From contig NC_090179.1 of assembly GCF_024679245.1 (NCBI RefSeq), forward strand, positions 7,751,327 through 7,815,326: 64,000 nucleotides of DNA. Reading direction: 5' to 3'. Positions 1 to 9,419 of the stretch are shown here, one piece after another; position 1 is the first letter of the stretch, and every line of letters begins with the position of its first letter. The position numbers were made by a program, and so were the translations under genes. The notes beneath the pieces were generated by a model that worked only from the letters and a program-made list of their open reading frames with translations, was not told the DNA's origin and did not search any database. This DNA comes from Pseudorasbora parva. Its lineage: Eukaryota > Chordata > Actinopteri > Cypriniformes > Gobionidae.

Positions 1-585
1 CTCTTCACAGCAATGGTAACCCACAAAACTAATGAATTCAACTAAAAGAGCTCTTCATATCATCTAGTGCAACAACACATAAACACAGGTCATTTGAATA
101 TTTACTCTCCTTATCAGTTACTGACTTTGCACAACTTTTTTCTATTAACTTGCACTAATATTTCAGTGAAAATATCTTGATTCATCTGGTAAATCTGACT
201 GTTACGTTTTACAGTATATTACTGTTTTTCCTTGATTTAACAGTAATCTACTGGCAGCTCTGGTTCCAGTAAAGTGCCGTTTTTTACAGTACTTTTCCGT
301 AAATTAATTTACAGTTTCTTACTGTTAATTTACGGTTCCCTGTGTGGGTTTTTTCATCTAACCCCTTTAACCCTTTTAACCCCACTGCAAAATCTTCAGT
401 TTTAAATGAACACTGAAGAGTGTACACACTACAGAGTGTTAGAGTAATTGAAGCATTGATGAAGTTCATGAGATAATTAAGAGATTAACTAAGTGATAAC
501 TGAGAACACCTATTAACAAGAATCACTGAAGGACAGAGAAACACAAGAACTACAACTACAACACCACCTGACATTTCAAACTCAA
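1..585 (-). repeat. Family A repeat (CACTG-ended DNA element), partial
   Basis: Reverse-complement copy of the sequence at about 17290-17419 and 18950-19390, cut by the window edge. It shares the landmark CTTTAACCCTTTTAACCCC and the CACTCTGTAGTG stretch. The same family recurs at 13318-19848, 23060-28790, 50446-53120 and 58213-58389. No coding capacity was found. Confidence 0.75.
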
Positions 586-1389
586 TTAAAATCTAACAGG
601 CATTAATTTGGACACCTATAAAAATGTTTGACCATGTGCTCAAGGTTATACATATTTTTTTTTTTTAATCAAATACATATTTTAATAATAACAACACATT
701 TTCAAAGTTTTCCAGCGGTCATACCGCCTGACATGATAAGTTGAATCAACCTCATCATTACTCAAAAATGTCAAATTATCTAATATTTATGGGAGGGTGA
801 CTAACCTTGTTACTGCATCAAAGGGGTCCTCTGGGGTCTTTTGTGTAATGTCATATGCTGTCACATGGTTTTCTTAAAGGAACATTGCATAAAATTGCAT
901 TTTTATGTCGGTCGCCCTCCTTGACATTTGGAGAAGTCAATTTTTCGGACAAAAGTTTTTTAAGTATTAAAACAGTTTTGAAATAGGACTGATACACCAT
1001 TTTCCCTCATTTATAATGACTTTAACATAAAATCATGCCAAACTATTCAATTAAGAATTTTAATGACAAAATTGACCTTTTTATTGCAGTTTTGTTCTCT
1101 GGTTGCAGGTTCGGACAGTCGCACCGCCTGACATTTTTGGTCTTTCAAACACCAAAACTCAAAAACATCAATTGAATTTCAATAAAATAAAAAAGGTTTC
1201 TTATAAAGGAGATATTGTAGATCAGTTTGATATATGACATGTATTTATTAAAATTATGTTTAGAAAAATAAATCATTGGGACACAAAAAATACATGTCAT
1301 GTCATTGACCCATATATATACTGTATGTATGCCACTTTAGCATAGCGATCACTTGAATATACATCTACGACGAGTTATCGTGCTAACAA
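586..1389. other. Gene-free AT-rich stretch, unassigned
   Basis: No ORF, structured RNA or recognised terminus. The phrase ACCGCCTGACAT or a close variant occurs about three times (near 567, 724 and 1124), suggesting a diverged, unclassified repeat. A T-run lies near 655. Confidence 0.4.
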
Positions 1390-1480
1390 CCTGGACCTTA
1401 CTCCAGTAAAGTATAGATACCCAAAATTTCTACTTAAGTAAGGTAACGAAGTATTTGTACTTCGTTACTTGACACCTCTG
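1390..1480. mobile_element. hAT-type terminal fragment
   Basis: Read on the minus strand, the end is CAGAGGTGTCAAGTAACGAA, a common hAT terminus in fish, followed by the ACTTTACTGGAGTAA motif. Only this end is recognisable, abutting the BEL remnant. No second end or target duplication was found. Confidence 0.45.
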
Positions 1481-1499
1481 CAACTGAGGAGGAACTTGA

Positions 1500-1675
1500 A
1501 TGCTAATGGAAAACATCAACAAATACTTCTGCGCACTATGGGGCAAAATACATTTGTTAACAGCCTGGTAGTCAAGCGACTGGAAGTGTGTGTAGCTTGG
1601 ACGGAAAGGAGTTCATAAAGCTACCTGAAGTTTACACTCAGCAAGAAATTCCAGTCAACAGGGAACATATCCCTA
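1500..1675 (+). pseudogene. BEL/Pao polyprotein fragment 1 (peptidase A17 region)
   Basis: Two plus-strand frames joined by a frameshift near 1598 give LRTMGQNTFVNSLVV and then LDGKEFIKLPEVYTQQEIP. This is the region between protease and reverse transcriptase of BEL/Pao retrotransposons. It stops where a CACTG-ended element begins at 1676 and resumes in frame at 3249. The upstream end is lost. Confidence 0.7.
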
Positions 1676-2341
1676 CACTGTAAAATCCAACAGCTGTTCT
1701 TACTAAGTCTTTTTTAGTAAACTTTACTTAATGTCCAATAATTTGTTGAACTTACTTAAAACAATTTAGTAATCTGAACTATTTGCATGCTATGCCTTTG
1801 TTACTTAGAAAACTCAAGTAAACATTACTTGACTGGTTTGAGTACCATTTTGCCAAAGGAAAAAAAAAACAGTGGGCGGGCAAAAGGTTGAGGCGGGGCA
1901 ATTCTAAATAGACTGTTCCCTCATTTCCTCCACTTCTGCAGTCATCGTTCTTCTTAGTTGCATTCACTCATTTTCCAGTAACCTTGAATATTATTAAAAA
2001 TACAACTAAATACTTTGGGAAAGCGACACATAAGCTGACTTCATAAATTTATGTTGATTTCCTAAAATTTCTCACCATTATGGTGATCAGTGTTCCCTTT
2101 GGTTGGGCACTTGGAACTTAATTTATATTACTATAATTCTCTTCCTATTGATGCAGCAACGCAACACGAAATCACAGTTATCTGATTTCAAAGAAAGGGA
2201 AGTAATAAGTGTATGTATGTATGTGTATATATATATACAAACAGACACACACATATATGCTTATCTAAATACATCTGTCTATATATATATATATATATAT
2301 AGACAGATGTATTTAGATAAGCATATATGTGTGTGTCTGTT

Positions 2342-2390
<49 letters not shown>

Positions 2391-3248
2391 GTAATGCCAA
2401 TTAATGACCTTTTAACATTTCATTGCTAACACTTCGGACAAATTTTTAATTGTGTTAATATAATGCATCTATATTTGTGACAATATCCAACAATTGACCA
2501 TGTTTGAGTCACATATAGAATTCAACATTCAGCATCCAAAACACAACAATGGTAACATTATTTTTTTACACTTAATAAATAAAACCATTACAAGTTAATT
2601 TGCTGTTTTTATTGGGGTTATACTGACAAAAGACAGCAAATAAAATGGTAAAATAAAGCCAAAAGTAATAAAACGGAGTTACGATTGCCCTGTGATTAAT
2701 TTATTCGTGCTGCAGTGCATTCTGGGAGTACACTTCCTCAGCTCACAGATGAATTAAGTTGACACAACTTGAATGGTTTAAGTAAGAAAAACTTGATGCA
2801 ATTAAGCTTACTTAATTGAGTGTTAAGTTCAGCTTACTTGAGAATTTTAAGGCAATCGGTTTGCATGGTTTTAACAAGTAAACTGGATTGCCTTTGAAGT
2901 AAAGTAAACTCAGTAATTCCAAGTTATATGCAGAAAACATCACCTTAGCACAACTTTCATAAATGAGTTAGGAATACTCACAAAGTGTATTTTACTTGAA
3001 ATGATTTAGTTGATTAAAATAGTAATTCTGAGTAGTCTATACTAAGACAAGTACATCTAAAGTAAATGATTAAGTATACGATACAAATTTGATTTAAGTT
3101 ACTGGTACTCTCTTGTAAGTGTACAATACTAGACAGGCTCTTGTTAGTTCTACATACTATTCCTATTTCACTTTACTTGGTTTTTTTTTTAAGGCAATCG
3201 GTTTGCATGCTTTTTTTAAGTAAGGTTTACTAATTGGATTTTACAGTG
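1676..3248. mobile_element. Family B CACTG-ended DNA element inside the BEL remnant
   Basis: Termini CACTGTAAAATCC and GGATTTTACAGTG are perfect inverted repeats flanked by TA on both sides (1674-1675, 3249-3250). Removing the element plus one TA restores the BEL reading frame. It carries no transposase, so it is non-autonomous. A second, partial copy begins at 12978. It contains the large palindrome at 2226-2355. CACTG ends suggest CACTA/EnSpm or a relative, but a TA duplication is also Tc1/mariner-like, so the superfamily is left open. Confidence 0.75.
2226..2355. repeat. 130-bp perfect palindrome in an AT-rich tract
   Basis: Two 65-bp arms centred between 2290 and 2291 match base for base, including the complex part ACAGATGTATTTAGATAAGC and a (TG)-rich segment. 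The centre is (TA)n. The right side runs on as a (TA)n microsatellite to about 2384. Cruciform-prone. Confidence 0.9.
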
Positions 3249-3531
3249 TATACAAGAAGATATTCGAAAATGGCCTTATCTTCAAGACATTGATATTCCC
3301 AACATTAATGCTGGAATTGACCTTCTGATTGGGATTAATGCACCCAAAGTGATGGAACCTTGGAGAATTATCAATAGCCAGGGTAATGGACCCTTTGCTA
3401 TTAAAACACTGCTAGGTTGGGTGGTGAATGGACTTCTCCACAATGAGGAAGCATGCATCAACAAGCAAGGTCAGAAATATGTTCATGCACATCGGATTTC
3501 TGTTGAAAACCTGAGTGAACTTTTAATTCAG
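3249..3531 (+). pseudogene. BEL/Pao polyprotein fragment 2
   Basis: Open frame continuing fragment 1: KWPYLQDIDIPNINAGIDLL, then IGINAPKVMEPW and LLGWVVNG, the conserved peptidase A17 block of BEL/Pao elements. It is cut at 3531 by the 5' LTR of a younger element and resumes in the same frame at 11964. The apparent run of this ORF into the LTR (to 3618) is an accident of insertion. Confidence 0.85.
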
Positions 3532-4192
3532 TGTAGTGGACACCAGAATTCCAGGGCCCAGTTTATGGCCGGGCCCCTCTTTGCCCATAACAGTGGACAA
3601 AGGTTTGCTCCATTTTGATTGGATATTGTTGGACTAGCACAAACAAGATGTCCAACCCATCAGATAAAGATGCTTGGACAACATCCAGACACCTCTTTGA
3701 GGGCAAGAAGAAGACCTCTAGTACCAAGCCCAGGAAGGACAAGACTTCTCATTGGTCCACATGCAGTTTCTGCCCTTCACCCATCTAGAGATGGATCCCT
3801 AATGACCTGATTTGTGACGGCCATAAACATTCCTCAGGACTTCAGCAATAGTGGGTGAAACAAAGAAAGACCAAAACTGATCCATCCAAATCCATTCACA
3901 ACTATGTTTGGAAACCTTAAGACTGATGTAAACTACACATATCCATCTCATACTTATTCAGAGAAATAAGTATTTTCAGTGACAGCTATTTGTAAGGCAA
4001 CATCTTCCACAAATTCAGCTGTTAATGAACAAATGAATAAACACATGACAGTTCAATCTTTTTCCATCATGTTTGGTGTCATCATGTTATGCGTTTAGTA
4101 TATTGCCAAGGGTATTCTGATGGTGGTTTGGAAAGTGAGAAATGCATTGATGAACTTTAAAGACCCTTTAAAGACTTCTAACTGTGTACAGT

Positions 4193-4348
4193 ATGCAAAT
4201 GAGTTCCACAGGGGAAAGAAGGGTGGGCCACACTGTGTGCCCTCTCTGATGCCAGCAGCCAATAGCAACACTGGAATGGAGAAGCGCCAAATTGCAATCT
4301 CCTCCTATTCGGAAAAGGATAAAGGTACCCTTTCAATAGACACTCCTT
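4193..4348 (+). promoter_or_regulatory. Candidate LTR promoter
   Basis: ATGCAAAT (octamer, 4193-4200), CCAAT (4259-4263) and ATAAAG (4319-4324) lie in the usual order and spacing upstream of the tandem array. This would place transcription start near 4349 and give a long R region ending after AATAAA at 5727. A TATAAA at 5855-5860 lies downstream of the AATAAA and fits less well. Inferred from motifs only; the 3' LTR carries the same set. Confidence 0.4.
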
Positions 4349-4905
4349 GTTCTGAGTCTGTCTGCCGAGGATTAGACTGTGACAGAGCAACCAGTTTCTG
4401 AGTCTCCTCCATGCGAGAGACAAACAGTTCACCAAGTTCTGAGTCTGTCCCTTGAGGATTAGACTGTGACAGAGCAACCAGGTTCTGAGTCTCCACATCC
4501 GAGAGACAAACAGTTCACCAAGTTCTGAGTCTGTCCCTTGAGGATTAGACTGTGACAGAGCAACCAGGTTCTGAGTCTCCACATCCGAGAGACAAACAGT
4601 TCACCAAGTTCTGAGTCTGTCCGCTGAGGATTAGACTGTGACAGAGCAATCAGGTTCTGAGTCTTCTCCATGTGAGAGACAAACAGTTCACCTTGTTCTG
4701 AGTCTGTCCTCTGAGGATTAGACTGTAACAGAGCAACCAGGTTCTGAGTCTCCACATCCGAGAGACAAACAGTTCACCAGGTTCTGAGTCTCCACATCCG
4801 AGAGACAAACAGTTCACCAAGTTCTGAGTCTGTCCGCCGAGGATTAGACTGTAACAGAGCAACCAAGTTCTGAGCCTCTGGTTTAACCAGAGAGACAACA
4901 CAAGA
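4349..4905 (+). repeat. 86-bp tandem array in the LTR
   Basis: About six copies of an 86-bp unit starting GTTCTGAGTCTGTC at 4349, 4436, 4522, 4608, 4695 and 4821, with one 40-bp half unit inserted at about 4781. Each unit is two related halves that both begin GTTCTGAGTCT. The same array is in the 3' LTR from 10230. Chance minus-strand ORFs across it are repeat shadows. Confidence 0.92.
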
Positions 4906-5726
4906 TCCGAGGATCTGAATCTACAGCTTGTGAGGCAGTGACAGATACGACAACGTTCTGAGCCTCCAGCCTGTGAGGAAAGAGACATTAACCAACACTA
5001 CGTTCAGAGTTTTAGTCCAGCGAGACGACTACAGCACGTCCCGAGTCTCCATGCTAAAGAGAACAGAGCAGATTGACCAACTTCTGAGTGTCTGGTCCAA
5101 AGAGGCAGAAGACACACAGAGACATTTGCAACAAGGTTAAGCTCAGGAGAGCAAACCTTTACTTCAAGGTTCCTTTGTCTGCGTGTTCCAGATTAAGGAC
5201 CTTCTGCACCTACTTCAGGGCCTCATCTGCGTGTTCCAGATTTTAGGACCCTTTGGTGCCCCAGGAGATCAGCATCCCACAGATCTTCATGTTCAAGGCT
5301 GTTGAAACAGATTCCAGCTCCTTTCTTCACTGCATTGTCTCCCAGCAAAACCATTGGAAGAAGTCATCACCATCGGACTGCTTACTCAACCACGTGGAAC
5401 GTAAATATCACTTATCCAAACCTCTTTCTAGAGACCTTGGCATTGTTGTATATTATCAGTATATGATTTTCTAATTTACATTAGAGGTAATATAACTGAT
5501 GCTAGTTAATAACAAATAATCTTTCGTTTATTTGTTTGATACATAATAAGGTTCTTCACCTTAATTTTAGAGAAACAACAGTTTATCTTTCCATAAGATA
5601 ACGTAACTCTTCTATAGCCACACTTAACTTACTCACATGTATTTTATACATTTTACGCACTTTATGCCTTTATCATTCATTGTATTCATTTAGTAGTTGT
5701 GTTAATTGTTCTGTTTATCTTTTGTT

Positions 5727-5732
5727 AATAAA
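5727..5732 (+). terminator. LTR polyadenylation signal
   Basis: AATAAA followed about 20 bp later by a GT-rich stretch (TTGTGTCTTCCTTGTG). The copy in the 3' LTR is at 11608-11613, where it would end the transcript. Confidence 0.6.
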
Positions 5733-6082
5733 ATCTATTTTATTACAATTGTGTCTTCCTTGTGCTGATAAAGCAGAAAAGGCTCTACAAGTTAGAAATC
5801 TCACCAATCTTTCAGATAAATCAGCTGACCAACTCTCCCCCCCTTTACATTCATTATAAATGACTGGGCAGCCTCCTGTGTGGAGTGTTCTCATACAGCC
5901 AAGGTAAAAGGCCTTGACTAGTGTCCCAAACTAACAGGGGGGAAGGTGGTCATCTGATGTACTCATAACCACACCTTAAGTGACGTGTGATCCAAAATTC
6001 ACAACGTCAGCAGTGACGTGAGTACCAATCACTACCTTACTTAGTGTCCTTGGGTGGACAAAAGTAAAAATCACTACATAAT

Positions 6083-6100
6083 TGGCGTCCCTGGGTGGGC
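6083..6100 (+). promoter_or_regulatory. Primer binding site, tRNA-Asn
   Basis: TGGCGTCCCTGGGTGGGC, 4 nt after the LTR end, is complementary over all 18 bases to the 3' end of vertebrate tRNA-Asn(GTT) with CCA added. The tRNA sequence is from general knowledge. Confidence 0.85.
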
Positions 6101-6644
6101 TAACTTAGAATGAAATGAGCCTTCTGTTTTGTCAACACAAGTTAATACACTGAAAGATAAAAAAGGAAGTAACTTTAGCAGGAAACTAAGTCTTTCACCT
6201 AGTCAGAAATCAATTGCATCGCAACGAGTGTTCTCTCTAAGCCTGATTGATTGTTTCCCTGCTCAACTCCTTGGTACGGTTTATGACTAGGATTAGTTGC
6301 AAAGTGTATAGAATTGTATTGTGGCACAGAGCTTGCAATGTTTTGTAGCACACGTTGTAATTGTTGATTATAACTAATTGCTAATATAAGAATAGCATAT
6401 GGTGTTCACCTAAGTCTACCATACTGTTTTAGAATTTTTATGAACGTGTCAGATAAGGGTAGTGCCTTCTGACAAATTGAAGACAAGTGCTAGAATTCTC
6501 ACCCCTTAGTGTGTGTGACATTCATTGTCGTAGTGGCTTAGAGCTGCTTACACTTGTGGTAAACTTTCAGAGTTTAGCTGGTTTGGGTGGTATATTTATT
6601 TATTATATATACACAACACAGGTATATATATATATTAAATAAAG

Positions 6645-8102
6645 ATGGCTGATATGACCGCTGAAGCAGTGAGCCAGGCCTTAAAGGGCGCTTCACTAAT
6701 AAAGCTTCTTTCTAACCTATCACTAAATTGGCCTGTACAACAAACCCAAGCCACAGACAAAATATCCCTTGCTCAAGAACAGAATAAAGATTTGTTCCAG
6801 GAACTCAAAAATGAGCTGGCTGATCTGCATAGGGATAATTTGAGATTAAGAGCTAAAATATGTAGATTGTCATCTGAGACAAAAAGCTTACAGTCTATTA
6901 CTGTGATTCAGGAAGCAGAACTTAAAAGAGTCAAAACTGACATGGCCACTCTGCAGACAGAGTTGGCCCATACCCAAAATGACCTGCTAGAACAGACAGA
7001 GAAGTTAAATTCTCTGAGCTCTAGTGAGATAAGGACTAAAGCTGAGTTAAGTTCAGCATTGCTCAAAATTTCTGAGCTGAAGAAGCTCCAACAAATTGAG
7101 CATACAGACAGGATAAGTCAACTGGATAGAGTCAAGTGCCTCCCCCAGCAGAAACCTGAACTACAAAGTGTGCACCCCCGCTCCTTTGATTCAGCTGGTA
7201 GGGACCCCCTGTTGTATAGCTTTGAACAGAGAAAGCATCATCAGGACAGTGATGTCATAGCCTCAAGCAGCCTAACTGTGAGTGACTCTCCTAAAACTTT
7301 CCGCTCCTTACCTAAGCTTCCTAACATGCTACCATCTAGCAACAGACTGCATATTCTTAGAGAATTAGCACGTGACATAGAGGTTTTTAACCCTGAGACA
7401 ACTAAACACAACATAGAGTTGTATTTAAAGGATGTAAATGCAGCCTTGACATACTTTCCTGAAGCCAGCACGACTGACAAAGTCTTTCTTCTGAGAAAGA
7501 CCACATCACAGATTGTCCATGGCTTCATGGATAGACAAAGCCCAGATATTGCTAACAATTATGACAAATTGTGTAAAGCTCTTCTGGTAGAGTATACTCT
7601 ATATCAGAACCCATCTGCCTCTCGTCTCTCAGCTTTCCGAATTAAGCAAGGCCGCCATGAGTCTCCCAGAGAGTACTATGAGCGCTTAAGGAAAATGTAT
7701 TTTGCTGGCAAAGATGACCCCAAGGCAGAGGAGGATGTTATGTTTAAGAGTCTGTTTGTAAGTAATCTTTACCCTACTGTTAGAAAACCACTCATACTCC
7801 TGGTAGATGTTGAAAATATGTCTGCAGGAGAACTGAGGCAGCTTGCCATGCGAGCCTGGGACAGTGGGAAGGAAGGCTCAGACAGACAAGACAGGCAGCC
7901 GAGTTCATCTGTGCTTGAATCTAGACATGACTGTAAGACTCCCATTCATATGGTAGAGTCAGAACTTCCCCAAAACAGATTAGTCCATTGCAGCAATTTC
8001 CAGCAGAGCTCCCAGAGCCCTAAACTCTCAGGTTACAGGGGTCATAAAAATCAAAGGTATGCCCCCAGAAAGGAGAGCAAGCAGTGGCAGTGGGAGGATT
8101 GA
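6645..8102 (+). CDS. Gag-like protein with coiled coil and major homology region
   Basis: 485 residues, first ATG of the long frame after a 0.54-kb leader. Residues about 35-165 are a heptad-rich, Leu/Glu/Lys-rich coiled coil. Residues about 225-410 look like a capsid domain. Within it QGRHESPREYYER (335-347) fits the retroviral major homology region QG-x2-E-x7-R exactly. The C-terminus is basic (RYAPRKESK) and lacks a CCHC knuckle. It ends at TGA (8100-8102), but the same frame stays open for 63 more codons. It would be the structural protein that packages the element RNA. Family assignment beyond Gag is not possible by eye. Confidence 0.8.
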   Translation: MADMTAEAVSQALKGASLIKLLSNLSLNWPVQQTQATDKISLAQEQNKDLFQELKNELADLHRDNLRLRAKICRLSSETKSLQSITVIQEAELKRVKTDMATLQTELAHTQNDLLEQTEKLNSLSSSEIRTKAELSSALLKISELKKLQQIEHTDRISQLDRVKCLPQQKPELQSVHPRSFDSAGRDPLLYSFEQRKHHQDSDVIASSSLTVSDSPKTFRSLPKLPNMLPSSNRLHILRELARDIEVFNPETTKHNIELYLKDVNAALTYFPEASTTDKVFLLRKTTSQIVHGFMDRQSPDIANNYDKLCKALLVEYTLYQNPSASRLSAFRIKQGRHESPREYYERLRKMYFAGKDDPKAEEDVMFKSLFVSNLYPTVRKPLILLVDVENMSAGELRQLAMRAWDSGKEGSDRQDRQPSSSVLESRHDCKTPIHMVESELPQNRLVHCSNFQQSSQSPKLSGYRGHKNQRYAPRKESKQWQWED

Positions 8103-8294
8103 TTGCAAGGACAGAAGAAGAGTAGAGATAACTCTGAGAATGGCCAAAAACAGAGAGGTCAGAATTGGAAATCTAGAGGGACTGAATGTAAGGATGCTGA
8201 GAACTTAGCAGAGATCCAGCACATACTTCTTAAAGCCCTCAAAGACCTCAAGTCAGAGGAGTACCACTCCACTGACAGAGACTTGGTCTTCTAA
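8103..8294 (+). CDS. In-frame extension after the gag TGA
   Basis: 63 codons in the gag frame directly after its TGA, ending TAA. They are hydrophilic and basic, then acidic (QKKSRDNSENGQKQRGQNWK; then LLKALKDLKSEEY). Either the TGA is a recent nonsense mutation and true Gag was about 549 residues, or it is read through. The composition resembles a nucleocapsid-like tail. There is no initiator of its own. Confidence 0.45.
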   Translation: MQGQKKSRDNSENGQKQRGQNWKSRGTECKDAENLAEIQHILLKALKDLKSEEYHSTDRDLVF

Positions 8295-9410
8295 GCATGA
8301 TCAGGTCAGGGCCCTCCCCCTCCACCTAACATCTCAGACTGTGGACAAGAGTCAGGGGAGAGAGCAGTAGCCCATAACTGAACAGGGTCTTTCAGATTCA
8401 GCAGACATCAAGTCCCTGTTACCTTTTAAACTTCAACTTCAGCCTAAGAAGGGTTTATAAATTTTCATTTTAGTTTTGCTACAGTTTAGACTTTTCAGTC
8501 AAAATCTATAAATCGCAAGGTTATGATTTTGTATGCCCATGACAATCCCTTTGGATGTCATGAAAGGGGGGTCAAAGCCTCCTATGATATTTCCAATCAA
8601 CTAATTCACTGGCCACTCGTACAGTAAAATATTGCAGATCTCAGCCAGGGTTAGATAATTTGTTCTCTGTTCCAGCCATTTAAACTTCCTTATAGGAGAC
8701 CTCCAAAAATAAGAGATAATGGATTAGACCTGTGGAACAGCCTTCCAGAGGAAGCTGCAAACGTCAGGCAGAGCAATCAAATTCCCAACCCCCAGTACTG
8801 GTCAACATACAGCCTCTTGAGCTTCTAGCATAGCCAAGATAATGGATGTCATACAACCTGACTACTCCCATTAATAAGTCTGTATAATAATGCAATTATT
8901 ACTTGTGAGCTTTGCTCCTGATAAGGCGATGAAAGATAAAATCTTGTCATTGGTGGTACCAGGTGAACTAGTTGAGGATTCTGTTAATCAGGCAATGCAA
9001 GTAAACCAAGCGGGTGCACTTAGCTTACAGCTTGGATAGTGCTATACCAAATTATGTCAATCTAGACATTTAAATAATTGGTTTCCTGCTAATTCTGATC
9101 AAACATTTCAAGTGTTTACACTCACAACGAATACTCTTTTGATATTCTAAGCTGTTTAAGCTAAATTTAGGAAATGTAATTTTCATCCACACATAGGTAC
9201 CTTCTCTAGAAAGCTTCTAACCTGTTTAGAAATTATTCTACCAAACCTTTTATTTGGCTCATTTAACTCTGTAAAGAACATATTGAGCCAAATTTTATTT
9301 CCAATGCCATTGGTTAAAAGGGAGAGGTGAGGTGTGTGTGTTTTGTTCCTGCTGTTCCCTTTCAGTGCATCGCCCAGATCAACGACTTCAGGTCCTCGAT
9401 CAAGCCGATC
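8295..9410 (+). other. Non-coding remainder of the gag-only element
   Basis: About 1.1 kb with no coherent retroviral domain. A short open stretch (LDLWNSLPEEAANVRQSN, about 8728-8781) could be a degraded fragment of something else. At 9342-9366 a pyrimidine tract ending TTCCCTTTCAG looks like a splice acceptor, followed by a short frame running into the 3' LTR. Confidence 0.5.
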
Positions 9411-9419
9411 AGGGGGGTA
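9411..9419 (+). promoter_or_regulatory. Polypurine tract
   Basis: AGGGGGGTA immediately before the 3' LTR, the expected plus-strand primer site. Confidence 0.8.

Larger units (their letters stand above)
3532..6078 (+). repeat. 5' LTR of gag-only element
   Basis: 2547 bp, TGTAGTG...CACTACA. It matches the 3' LTR apart from a 7-bp indel near 4079 in every part compared, and chance ORFs within both LTRs translate identically, so the insertion is recent. It contains an octamer, a CCAAT box, a TATA-like motif, an 86-bp tandem array, AATAAA, and a relict LTR/primer-site junction near its end. Confidence 0.95.

Noticed and set aside
2103..2400. ORFs rich in YIYIYI on both strands
   Set aside because: (TA)n and palindrome translation; same for 37480, 55698 and 62818.
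4178..4988. Overlapping minus-strand ORFs of 98-134 codons repeating METQNLVALSQSNP
   Set aside because: They are shadows of the 86-bp LTR tandem array and recur identically at 10059-10869; repeat-driven open frames, not a gene.
5855..5860. TATAAA in the LTR as core promoter
   Set aside because: It lies downstream of AATAAA, which would leave no repeated R region unless polyadenylation occurs elsewhere; the upstream motif set fits better.
8728..8860. Possible envelope or LINE fragment (LDLWNSLPEE)
   Set aside because: Only a short motif without flanking support; noted inside the gag-only element but not called.
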